Shown here: positions 1 to 5,406 of the stretch, in pieces
How positions within the stretch are numbered: the stretch's first letter is position 1
Layout of the letters: every line of letters starts with the position of its first letter
NCBI GenBank assembly: GCA_017553965.1
Contig: JAFZJK010000191.1
Span: 1 to 5,406 of the forward strand
Direction of reading: 5' to 3'
Source: Lachnospiraceae bacterium
Lineage (GTDB): Bacteria > Bacillota_A > Clostridia > Lachnospirales > Lachnospiraceae
Length of the DNA stretch: 5,406 nucleotides
Translations under genes and position numbers: made by a program
Notes under the pieces: model-generated
The model's database searches: none
Told to the model about the DNA's origin: nothing
Seen by the model: only the letters and a program-made list of their open reading frames with translations

Positions 1-801
1 CCAAAGAAGGGTGCTCACAGAGCATGGGGAATAGTGGCGTTACTTATCCTGATCTCTACTTTCGGATACTTTGACAATGCTACAAAGGCTTGGTTCGGAG
101 ATTATACGTTGCTTGACGGTCTTGACGAGACGGAAAAGACCACAAAGATCGTGCTTGATGCGGTATATTACGTATTGGGATTCCTGATCATAGCAAATAT
201 GGCACTTATATTTATACGAAAGAAAAAGAAACCGATCGATCTGTATCTGCCTGCCACATTATACGTTCTGGCTGCAATACTTATTATGGTTCTGTACGGA
301 AAAGTATTAGCCGTTAACAGCGGATACGAAGGCCTTAATTCGGGTATATATCTTAAGGATATAAACGAGGCCGATTTTAAGGCTACCAACTGGATCAATG
401 AGAACATAGAAGGACGTCCTGTAATGCTTGAAGCAAACGGTTCAAGCTACACATATTATAACAGAGTTTCCGTTATAACCGGACTTCCTACCGTCTTAGG
501 CTGGAGAACACATGAATGGTTATGGCACAGTGATTCGGCCAACGGCGGCGTACCCGAGATAGTATCAGAACGTGAGAATGATGTTGAAGCAATCTATACT
601 TCACAAGATATTGATGAAGTAGTTGGATTGATAAATAAATATAATATTGAGTACATCTACATCGGCGGATGTGAACGCGATAAGTTTGAATATACTATTA
701 ACTGCGACCTGCTGCTTAGTCTGGGAGATGTTGTATATCCTGCAGACTTTAAAAATGCAAGTGATACACGTACTTTCATAATTAAAATAAGAAAAGGATG
801 A
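1..801 (+). CDS. DUF2298 (YYY-type) membrane protein, C-terminal part, 5' end outside the window
   Basis: The reading frame is open from base 1, so the gene begins upstream; the GTG at 34 is an internal valine codon, not a start. About 266 residues are visible. Three hydrophobic segments, probably membrane helices, lie near 22-72, 148-222 and 240-315, separated by short polar loops including a KKKK stretch. A soluble C-terminal domain follows. It carries the conserved DUF2298 pattern: a TNWINENIEGRPVMLEA block (about 388-441), then ITGLPTVLGW (475-504) followed by THEWLW, then an IYTSQDIDEVVGLINKYNIEYIYIG-like end (about 595-666, shown here only approximately). This family is a large, mostly uncharacterised group of polytopic proteins from Chloroflexi, archaea and Clostridia. 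An envelope or glycosyl-transfer role has been suggested from topology but I cannot show it here. The stop at 799-801 almost touches the next gene, so the two are probably translated together. The family call is firm; the function is unknown. Confidence 0.85.
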   Translation, partial: PKKGAHRAWGIVALLILISTFGYFDNATKAWFGDYTLLDGLDETEKTTKIVLDAVYYVLGFLIIANMALIFIRKKKKPIDLYLPATLYVLAAILIMVLYGKVLAVNSGYEGLNSGIYLKDINEADFKATNWINENIEGRPVMLEANGSSYTYYNRVSVITGLPTVLGWRTHEWLWHSDSANGGVPEIVSERENDVEAIYTSQDIDEVVGLINKYNIEYIYIGGCERDKFEYTINCDLLLSLGDVVYPADFKNASDTRTFIIKIRKG

Positions 802-809
802 TGAGTATG
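792..809 (+). promoter_or_regulatory. Ribosome binding site that decides the start of the GAF/GGDEF/EAL gene
   Basis: Three in-frame ATG codons lie at 798, 801 and 807. The only Shine-Dalgarno-like sequence, AAAAGGA (792-798), directly abuts or overlaps the first two, but lies 8 bases before the ATG at 807. I therefore prefer 807. Starting at 798 would add three residues (MMS) and give an ATGA overlap with the upstream stop. Confidence 0.6.
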
Positions 810-2630
810 ATTTCAGGCAATTCGTTACTTGACGATATAACAGAGAAAATGACTTCAACCGAATATGACGATGATAAAGTGGATATTTCTCTTGCGGTTA
901 TCGGAGAAAGCCTGAACTTATCATATATCGCCGTAAAGGAAGTCGTTTCGGAAGACCATGTGCTCTGCTGTACTTACGAATGGAGTGCCGACGGTAAAAG
1001 AGAGCTTTTAAATAATGAGAGCAGATTCTCGGATGATATCTGGGACAGATGGCTGAGCGGAAAAGGCAGCTCTGCGGGATTCTGGGAGTGGAACCTGGAA
1101 ATGGGTGTGCCCTGCCCGTTAAAGCTGATAAGAAAGAGCCTGGCCGGTTCTATAATCCATATACAGATGTTTAAAGGTGAAAACTTTATCGGCTGTATTG
1201 ATTTTGTGGACAATAAACCCGGCAGAAAGTGGAGCACCAACGAAAGAGCCCTGATAGTCAGGTTTAACGACTTACTTTGTGAATATCTGTCAAAATGGCA
1301 TGAGGACAAAAAGTCGATAACAAGCGAGATCATCAGCTCGGTATATGACCATACCACCAGACTTCCGAGATACGAGCTTTTCTGTATGGAGGTAGAGGAA
1401 AGCTTTAAGGAACTGGAAAACTCACAGCTGGTAATCTTAAGCGTTGACTTTACCAATTTTAAGTTTATAAATGAAAAGTACGGGCATGAGGAAGGCGACC
1501 TGTTCTTAGAGAATGTGGCAAAGAACATCTATGCTTATACCAAATGGCTTATTTCATGCTGTCGTTCACATTCCGACAATTTCCTTTTGGTTTGTAAATG
1601 CGATAAGATTTATACCAAGGCAAGGATCATTAATACGATAGAGGACATCTCAAGAGATTTTGTAAATCGACTGTCAGAAAAATATTTTGACTGTAATCTG
1701 TGCGTAAACATAGGCGTACACATTATAAGGTCAAATATGGAGAATATAGAACAGTGCATATCCAATGCCAATCTCGCCAGAAAATTCGCCAAGAAGAAAA
1801 AGCATGAGTACGGTCACAGCTGCTTAACTTATGATCCGGCTATGGCATTCGAGTTAAAGAGACAGGCTGAATATATCTCCGATATGAAAAAGGGTATCGA
1901 AACCGGAGAGTTTTTCCTGGAGTTCCAGCCTCAGGTGATGACCGATACTTTGGAGATCATAGGTGCCGAGGCACTTATCAGATGGAAAAAGGACAATTAT
2001 AACAGACTAATGCCTGATGATTTCTTACAGATATTTGAACGTGACGGCTGTATCATAAAGATGGATTATTATGTATACGAGCAAGTGTTCAAGCTGATCA
2101 GTGAAAGACGCAGGGACAAAAAGCCTCTGTTCCCTATATCGATAAATGTTTCCATAATACATTTTTATGAGAACAAGCTCGTGGCATTTGTAAAAACATT
2201 GCTGGATAAGTATAAGATTGAGCCCGAATACATCAACTTTGAGATAGATGAACGTATAGCTGTCATGAAGATGGATAACGTGGCCAACGTGATAGATGAG
2301 CTTAGAGCTTTGGGATTCAGGGTATATATCGATAACTTCGGTTCAGGCTATTCGGCACTTAATACACTGACACGTCTTAATGTGGACGGTATTAAGATCG
2401 GCAGGACTCTTATGAAAAAGGATCTTGATCGCAACGACCAGATCATAATACAGTGTGTTGTCAACATGGGTAACAAATTAAGCCTCGAGGTACTTGCCGA
2501 GGGAGTTGAGACTGCGGAACAGCGTGCGTTTTTAATAAAGAGCAGCTGCGAATACATGCAGGGTAATTATTTCTCAAGACCTTTGAGCATAGAGGCACTT
2601 GACGCATTGATAGAAAAACAGTCATTATAA
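807..2630 (+). CDS. GAF-GGDEF-EAL protein with degenerate GGDEF and altered EAL site
   Basis: A cytoplasmic protein of 607 residues with no membrane segment. Residues about 8-162 resemble a GAF sensor domain (LAVIGESLNLSYIAV near the start, CIDFVDNKPGRKWS near the end). Residues about 175-345 are a GGDEF fold: it keeps DHTTRLPRY (181-189) and the NFKFINEKYGHEEGD block (217-231), but the signature GGDEF is SHSDN (254-258), so diguanylate cyclase activity is not expected; no RxxD inhibitory site is visible. Residues about 355-605 are an EAL domain. EAL (388-390), N447, E479, D509, K530, E565 and Q585 align with the phosphodiesterase site. The usual DDFG is DNFG (N510), and the usual KID is KIG (G532). 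The protein could be a weak c-di-GMP phosphodiesterase or a c-di-GMP binding effector; the sequence does not settle which. It lies 5 bases after the DUF2298 gene and 17 bases before rsmD, suggesting one transcript. Start uncertainty: 798 is the alternative. Confidence 0.9.
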   Translation: MISGNSLLDDITEKMTSTEYDDDKVDISLAVIGESLNLSYIAVKEVVSEDHVLCCTYEWSADGKRELLNNESRFSDDIWDRWLSGKGSSAGFWEWNLEMGVPCPLKLIRKSLAGSIIHIQMFKGENFIGCIDFVDNKPGRKWSTNERALIVRFNDLLCEYLSKWHEDKKSITSEIISSVYDHTTRLPRYELFCMEVEESFKELENSQLVILSVDFTNFKFINEKYGHEEGDLFLENVAKNIYAYTKWLISCCRSHSDNFLLVCKCDKIYTKARIINTIEDISRDFVNRLSEKYFDCNLCVNIGVHIIRSNMENIEQCISNANLARKFAKKKKHEYGHSCLTYDPAMAFELKRQAEYISDMKKGIETGEFFLEFQPQVMTDTLEIIGAEALIRWKKDNYNRLMPDDFLQIFERDGCIIKMDYYVYEQVFKLISERRRDKKPLFPISINVSIIHFYENKLVAFVKTLLDKYKIEPEYINFEIDERIAVMKMDNVANVIDELRALGFRVYIDNFGSGYSALNTLTRLNVDGIKIGRTLMKKDLDRNDQIIIQCVVNMGNKLSLEVLAEGVETAEQRAFLIKSSCEYMQGNYFSRPLSIEALDALIEKQSL

Positions 2631-2647
2631 AGTGAGAGGTAAATAGC

Positions 2648-3202
2648 GTGAGAGTTATATCGGGCAGTGCAGCAAGAAGAACACTTTATACTCCGGCAGG
2701 CATGGAAGTAAGACCTACCACCGACAGGATAAAGGAAACGCTGTTTAATATTCTTGCACCGTATATATATGATATAGATTTTCTGGACTGCTTTGCAGGT
2801 TCGGGGGGAATAGGTATAGAAGCCTTAAGCCGTGGAGCAAAGGAAGCTGTATTTGTGGACAACAGCAAGGTTTCCATAGGCTGCATCAAGAAAAACCTTG
2901 AGATCACAAAGCTGGCTGATAAGGCAGAAGTACTTATGCTTGACTACAGATCGGCTTTTAATAAGCTTCGTATGGACGGGAAGAGCTTTGATATCATATT
3001 CATGGACCCTCCCTATAAAATGGGCCTTGAAGAAGATGCGGTCAATGAGATAGAAAGATGCGGGATACTCAAACCCGACGGCAGGATCATAATAGAAGCC
3101 GCAGCTGCCACATCCTTTGATTTCATTGAAAAAACATCCTTCGAGATAGTACGCGAAAAAAAATATGGTTCAAATAAACATCTTTTTATTGCATATAAAT
3201 AG
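2648..3202 (+). CDS. rsmD: 16S rRNA (guanine(966)-N(2))-methyltransferase RsmD
   Basis: Methylates the N2 of G966 in 16S rRNA using S-adenosylmethionine, acting during assembly of the small ribosomal subunit. The 184-residue protein has the normal family length. It has MRVISG at the start, RPTTDRIKETLFNIL (22-36), the SAM-binding loop LDCFAGSGGIGIEALSRGA (46-64), an acidic residue D71 at the end of the second strand that should hold the SAM ribose, and the catalytic motif DPPY (120-123). The start is a GTG, supported by GAGAGG (2634-2639) 8 bases upstream; no closer ATG exists. It lies 17 bases after the EAL gene with no promoter or terminator between, so it is probably expressed from upstream. 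coaD follows, as in many Firmicutes. No catalytic residue appears to be missing. Confidence 0.96.
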   Translation: MRVISGSAARRTLYTPAGMEVRPTTDRIKETLFNILAPYIYDIDFLDCFAGSGGIGIEALSRGAKEAVFVDNSKVSIGCIKKNLEITKLADKAEVLMLDYRSAFNKLRMDGKSFDIIFMDPPYKMGLEEDAVNEIERCGILKPDGRIIIEAAAATSFDFIEKTSFEIVREKKYGSNKHLFIAYK

Positions 3203-3217
3203 GAAAATGGTTATAAT
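3189..3217 (+). promoter_or_regulatory. Probable sigma-A type promoter for coaD
   Basis: A perfect TATAAT (-10) is at 3212-3217, and TTGCAT (3189-3194) lies 17 bases upstream as a weak -35 that matches the consensus in three positions. The -35 falls within the last codons of rsmD. Transcription would start near 3223-3225, giving a leader of about 80 bases before coaD. This is inference from sequence only. Confidence 0.55.
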
Positions 3218-3221
3218 TGAG

Positions 3222-3248
3222 GATGTGATTTGTGAAACAAATTGCATC
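3222..3248 (+). promoter_or_regulatory. Inverted repeat / RNA hairpin at the predicted 5' end of the coaD transcript
   Basis: Arm GATGTGATTTGT (3222-3233) pairs with ACAAATTGCATC (3237-3248) around a GAA loop. All 12 positions pair in RNA; two adjacent ones are G-U. The inner six base pairs also form a perfect DNA palindrome, so it could be a repressor operator just downstream of the -10 instead. No T-run follows, so it is not an intrinsic terminator. Confidence 0.6.
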
Positions 3249-3255
3249 AGTCGGT

Positions 3256-3275
3256 CCGCGCGACGATTGGCGCGG
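3256..3275 (+). promoter_or_regulatory. GC-rich hairpin in the coaD leader
   Basis: CCGCGC (3256-3261) and GCGCGG (3270-3275) form a perfect six-pair stem with an eight-base loop. It is strikingly GC-rich against AT-rich surroundings and is followed by AT-rich DNA without a T-run, so it is not a terminator. It ends 19 bases before the coaD ribosome binding site AGAGG (3294-3298). Confidence 0.45.
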
Positions 3276-3303
3276 TAATAAAAGTAGATAAAAAGAGGTA
3301 ATA

Positions 3304-3789
3304 ATGAGAATAGCATTATATCCGGGTACATTCGATCCTGTGACACTGGGGCATCTTGATATAATAAAACGTGCAGCAGGTGTGTGCGATAAACTGGTGA
3401 TCGGAGTGCTGCGTAATTCGGCAAAGCATCCGTGGTTTACTGTTGAAGAAAGGATCAACCTGATCAAAAAGGTTACAAAGGACCTTGACAACGTAGTTGT
3501 GGAAAACTTTGACGGACTGACGGTTGATTATTGTAAGCAGATAGGTGCAAGCGTTATAGTAAGAGGCTTGAGAGCTATCACAGATTTTGAATATGAACTT
3601 CAGATAGCACAGATAAATCACAGGCTTAATCCTGATATCGACACCATATTCTTTACCACAAGCGTTGAGTATTCCTATGTAAGCTCAAGTATTGCAAAAG
3701 AAGTAGCTAGCTATAACGGAGACATCTCGGGACTTGTTCCGAAAGAGATAATCGAAGATCTGTATAACAAACATAAGTCAAGGATTTAA
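3304..3789 (+). CDS. coaD: Phosphopantetheine adenylyltransferase (PPAT)
   Basis: Catalyses the fourth step of coenzyme A synthesis: ATP plus 4'-phosphopantetheine gives dephospho-CoA and pyrophosphate. It is a cytoplasmic enzyme of the nucleotidyltransferase superfamily, usually hexameric. The 161-residue length is typical. Visible motifs are YPGTFDPVTLGH (6-17) with the TxGH nucleotide-binding signature at 14-17, K41 in the NSAKHPWF segment, VRGLR (86-90) with the ATP-contacting arginines, and YSYVSSSIAKEV (123-134), the C-terminal signature loop. The ATG start is supported by AGAGG 5 bases upstream. It probably has its own promoter in the 101-base gap after rsmD, though read-through from rsmD is also expected because the gap holds no terminator. 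The next gene starts 13 bases after the stop. No substitution of a key residue was noticed. Confidence 0.97.
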   Translation: MRIALYPGTFDPVTLGHLDIIKRAAGVCDKLVIGVLRNSAKHPWFTVEERINLIKKVTKDLDNVVVENFDGLTVDYCKQIGASVIVRGLRAITDFEYELQIAQINHRLNPDIDTIFFTTSVEYSYVSSSIAKEVASYNGDISGLVPKEIIEDLYNKHKSRI

Positions 3790-3802
3790 GGAGGAAGGTA
3801 AA
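3788..3802 (+). promoter_or_regulatory. Strong ribosome binding site overlapping the coaD stop
   Basis: AAGGAGG (3788-3794) is a seven-base match to the Shine-Dalgarno consensus, 8 bases before the ATG at 3803. Its first two bases are the last two of the coaD TAA stop. It is much stronger than the other binding sites in the window, which suggests the coiled-coil protein is made in larger amounts than CoaD. Confidence 0.8.
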
Positions 3803-4492
3803 ATGGCACAGTCAAGAATTGAGGACATCATCAATGAGTTATATGAGTATGTTGAGTCTGCAAAGACAAACATCACACAGAGCAAGATAGTAGTTCAGAG
3901 AGAGGATATATTCGGATATCTCGATGAACTCAGGCTCGGTATTCCTGATGAGATCAAGCGTTGCCAAAAGATCATAGCTAACAGAGAAAACATCATCAAC
4001 AAAGCAAACGATGATGCAAAGGTTATCATTGAAGAAGCTAATTTAAAGGCAGCCCAGATCGAGGATGAAGGAAAAGAGCGTGCTCAGCAGCTTGTTGAAG
4101 AGACCGAGATCATGAGAAATGCTTATGAACAGGCAAACAAGATGGTTCAGAATGCTAAGAAGCAGGCTGAAAAGATCATAGCCGATGCAGAACAGTATTC
4201 AGGTACGATAAAGAGCGGTGCCATGAACTATGCCGATGATATGCTTGATACCATAGAGAAGATCATAGCTACAGCATACAGAGAAGCAAAGGACAATTCC
4301 GACAGACTTGTAGTAGCACTTAAGAACAACCTTGCTGCATTACAGCAGAATCAGGAAGAACTTCGTGAAGCTAAGGAAAGTCCTGAGGGAGTTTTCTCAG
4401 TACCTGCAGACAATGAACAGGCCGAGTATTTCGAAAATCCCGAAGACGGCGATGATTACAACTTCCCTGAGGGTACGTTTGATCAGTATTGA
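3803..4492 (+). CDS. Coiled-coil protein of unknown function, DivIVA-like or 'ATPase subunit H-like'
   Basis: I do not recognise a characterised family. The 229-residue protein has no signal peptide, membrane segment or nucleotide-binding motif. Residues 1-60 form a compact N-terminal part with IEDIINELYEYVE (6-18) and the block DELRLGIPDEIKRCQKIIA (41-59). Residues about 60-135 are a long Ala/Glu/Lys-rich helix with repeated EEA, QAEKI and ADAEQ elements, likely a coiled coil. Residues about 136-190 are another helical stretch. Residues about 190-229 are an acidic, Pro/Gly/Asp-rich and probably disordered tail ending in FDQY. Homologues beside coaD in Lachnospiraceae are often labelled 'ATPase' or V-type H+-ATPase subunit H because of coiled-coil similarity; I see no basis for ATPase activity. 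Resemblance to DivIVA-type scaffold proteins is an inference. It shares the coaD transcript, has a very strong ribosome binding site, and is followed by a terminator. Codon use is more GAA/AAG/GCA-rich than its neighbours, consistent with its composition. Confidence 0.85.
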   Translation: MAQSRIEDIINELYEYVESAKTNITQSKIVVQREDIFGYLDELRLGIPDEIKRCQKIIANRENIINKANDDAKVIIEEANLKAAQIEDEGKERAQQLVEETEIMRNAYEQANKMVQNAKKQAEKIIADAEQYSGTIKSGAMNYADDMLDTIEKIIATAYREAKDNSDRLVVALKNNLAALQQNQEELREAKESPEGVFSVPADNEQAEYFENPEDGDDYNFPEGTFDQY

Positions 4493-4540
4493 TAGGCAGC
4501 AGATTTTTAGATTTTTTTAATAAAATAGTTGATTTATTAT

Positions 4541-4578
4541 CCGTCAATGTATGATATAATATGCATTGACGGTTTTTT
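4541..4578 (+). terminator. Intrinsic terminator of the coaD/coiled-coil unit
   Basis: Arm CCGTCAATGTATG (4541-4553) pairs with TATGCATTGACGG (4560-4572). The outer nine pairs are perfect, two of the remaining four are G-U, and the loop is ATATAA. Six T follow directly (4573-4578). On the minus strand the bases after the stem are not T-rich, so it acts on the plus strand. It sits 48 bases after the coiled-coil stop. Confidence 0.9.
4552..4560 (+). promoter_or_regulatory. Possible extended -10 promoter inside the terminator, for the glycosyltransferase gene
   Basis: TGATATAAT is an exact extended -10 (TGN plus TATAAT at 4555-4560). The nearest -35-like sequence, TTGATT (4529-4534), is 20 bases away, which is long. 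Initiation near 4567 would fall in the second arm of the terminator stem, so the new transcript would lack the complete hairpin. It may simply be a chance match in AT-rich DNA. Confidence 0.35.
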
Positions 4579-4645
4579 ATTATGTAATACCCATAGAATA
4601 ATAAATAACAGATTATATAAAAGAAGATATGAACAGGAAATCATT

Positions 4646-5406
4646 ATGAGAGATTATGAAGTGATCATACCGGTATATGAGCCGGATAAAAGATTATATA
4701 TAATTCTTAAAAGGCTTTTAAAGCAGTCGGTTAAGCCTGAAAAGATCAACATCATACTTACCTTATCCGAAAAATACGGAGCCTTGGAGTTTATGGAGGG
4801 GCTTGCAAAAAACGAGATAAGGAGTGAGATAATAACTGTAGAGACTATAGAAAAACAGGAATTTAACCATGGCGGAAGCAGGCAGAGAGCAGCTGAAAAC
4901 GTTAAGGCCGGATACGCGCTCTTTATGACACAGGATGCGGTACCCTATGACAGTAAGCTGGCGGAAAAGTTACTTTCTGAATTTGAAAACGAAAAAACAG
5001 CCGTTACATACGCCAGACAGTTACCTTATAAAAACGCTACATTACGTGAAAAGTTCGCAAGAAGTTACAATTATCCGGACACATCACAGCTTAAGGATAA
5101 AAGGATGCTTGATGCCGGGAAGATCAAAGCTATTTTCTGTTCGGACGTATGTGCTATGTATGATATGAAGGTTTTTACTGATCTTGACGGCTTTGAGCGC
5201 AATACTGACTTTAATGAGGATATGCTGTATGCCAACAAGGCACTGCTTAACGGATATCTTGTAAGCTATTGTGCCGATGCTAAAGTTTATCATTCACACA
5301 ACCTGTCATTTACAGGGCAGTACAAGAGAAATAAGGAGATCGCAAGGTCTCAGAAAGAACATCCCGAGGTATTTGAACCGCTTTCATCAGAAAACGAAGG
5401 CTTATC
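4646..5406 (+). CDS. Family 2 glycosyltransferase, rhamnosyltransferase-like, 3' end outside the window
   Basis: The frame stays open to the last base, so the C-terminus is missing; 253 residues are visible. It probably transfers a sugar from a nucleotide-sugar donor during synthesis of a cell-surface polysaccharide, in the cytoplasm at the membrane face. Evidence is the N-terminal Rossmann-type start YEVIIPVYEP (4-13), EFNHGGSR (72-79), FMTQDAVP (93-100) as the DXD-like donor and metal site, SDVCAMY (166-172), NEDM (190-193) whose ED pair is the usual catalytic base region, and VYHSHN (214-219). This set of motifs is that of RfbF-type rhamnosyltransferases within GT2; the actual sugar cannot be read from sequence. 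The ATG has AGGA (4635-4638) 7 bases upstream. A terminator separates it from the coiled-coil gene, so it begins a new transcription unit, possibly a polysaccharide cluster continuing past the window. Confidence 0.88.
   Translation, partial: MRDYEVIIPVYEPDKRLYIILKRLLKQSVKPEKINIILTLSEKYGALEFMEGLAKNEIRSEIITVETIEKQEFNHGGSRQRAAENVKAGYALFMTQDAVPYDSKLAEKLLSEFENEKTAVTYARQLPYKNATLREKFARSYNYPDTSQLKDKRMLDAGKIKAIFCSDVCAMYDMKVFTDLDGFERNTDFNEDMLYANKALLNGYLVSYCADAKVYHSHNLSFTGQYKRNKEIARSQKEHPEVFEPLSSENEGL

Noticed and set aside
34..36. GTG at 34 as the start of the first gene
   Set aside because: The frame is open upstream to base 1, no ribosome binding site precedes it, and the residues before it continue a hydrophobic helix; it is an internal valine codon.
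640..645. TATAAT within the DUF2298 gene as a promoter for the EAL gene
   Set aside because: The -35-like sequences nearby (TTGGAT at 623, TTGATG at 611) are spaced 11 and 23 bases away, and the codons there fit the protein frame.
974..1528. A 184-codon open frame on the minus strand
   Set aside because: It lies wholly inside the GAF/GGDEF/EAL gene, has no recognisable domain, and its serine/leucine-rich product is typical of antisense shadows.
3256..3275. The GC-rich hairpin as an intrinsic terminator after rsmD
   Set aside because: It is followed by TAATAAAAGTAG rather than a T-run, and it lies downstream of the likely coaD promoter.
3170..3491. Minus-strand open frames across the rsmD-coaD gap
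   Set aside because: They overlap conserved coaD codons and have no ribosome binding site or recognisable product; the inverted repeats in the gap make open frames there uninformative.
4501..4518. T-rich stretch after the coiled-coil gene as a first terminator
   Set aside because: The T-runs are not preceded by a convincing stem; the real terminator is at 4541-4578.
4935..5168. A 77-codon plus-strand open frame, and a minus-strand one at 5084-5293
   Set aside because: Both lie inside the glycosyltransferase gene, whose frame carries conserved motifs throughout this stretch.

Overview
The window looks like the chromosome of an anaerobic, low-GC Firmicute, most likely class Clostridia and family Lachnospiraceae. 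This rests on moderately AT-rich DNA with frequent ATA and AGA codons, AGGAGG-type ribosome binding sites, the rsmD-coaD gene pair, a coiled-coil gene of a type often found beside coaD in that family, and a GAF/GGDEF/EAL protein. The assignment is inference, because there is no rRNA or other species marker here. All six genes read on the plus strand.

Layout. (1) 1-801 is the 3' end of a DUF2298 (YYY-type) multi-spanning membrane protein. (2) 807-2630 starts five bases later and encodes a GAF-GGDEF-EAL protein whose GGDEF signature is destroyed and whose EAL active site has two substitutions. (3) 2648-3202 is rsmD, the 16S rRNA G966 N2-methyltransferase. These three are tightly packed and probably co-transcribed. 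(4) 3203-3303 is a leader with a good sigma-A type promoter and two strong inverted repeats. It precedes coaD (3304-3789, phosphopantetheine adenylyltransferase). (5) 3803-4492 is a coiled-coil protein of unknown function, translated from a very strong ribosome binding site that overlaps the coaD stop. (6) A clear intrinsic terminator at 4541-4578 closes this unit and has an extended -10 promoter sequence embedded in it. (7) 4646 to the window edge is a family 2 glycosyltransferase of the rhamnosyltransferase-like type, cut by the window end.

How it fits together. rsmD, coaD and the coiled-coil gene form a housekeeping block: ribosome maturation, coenzyme A synthesis, and probably a cell-envelope or division role. 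The genes on either side (DUF2298 protein, c-di-GMP-type protein, glycosyltransferase) point to envelope and signalling functions. The least explained parts are the structured leader in front of coaD, the degenerate c-di-GMP protein transcribed into rsmD, and the uncharacterised coiled-coil protein. I saw no mobile element, CRISPR array, tRNA or rRNA gene, and I do not claim a wholly new system.
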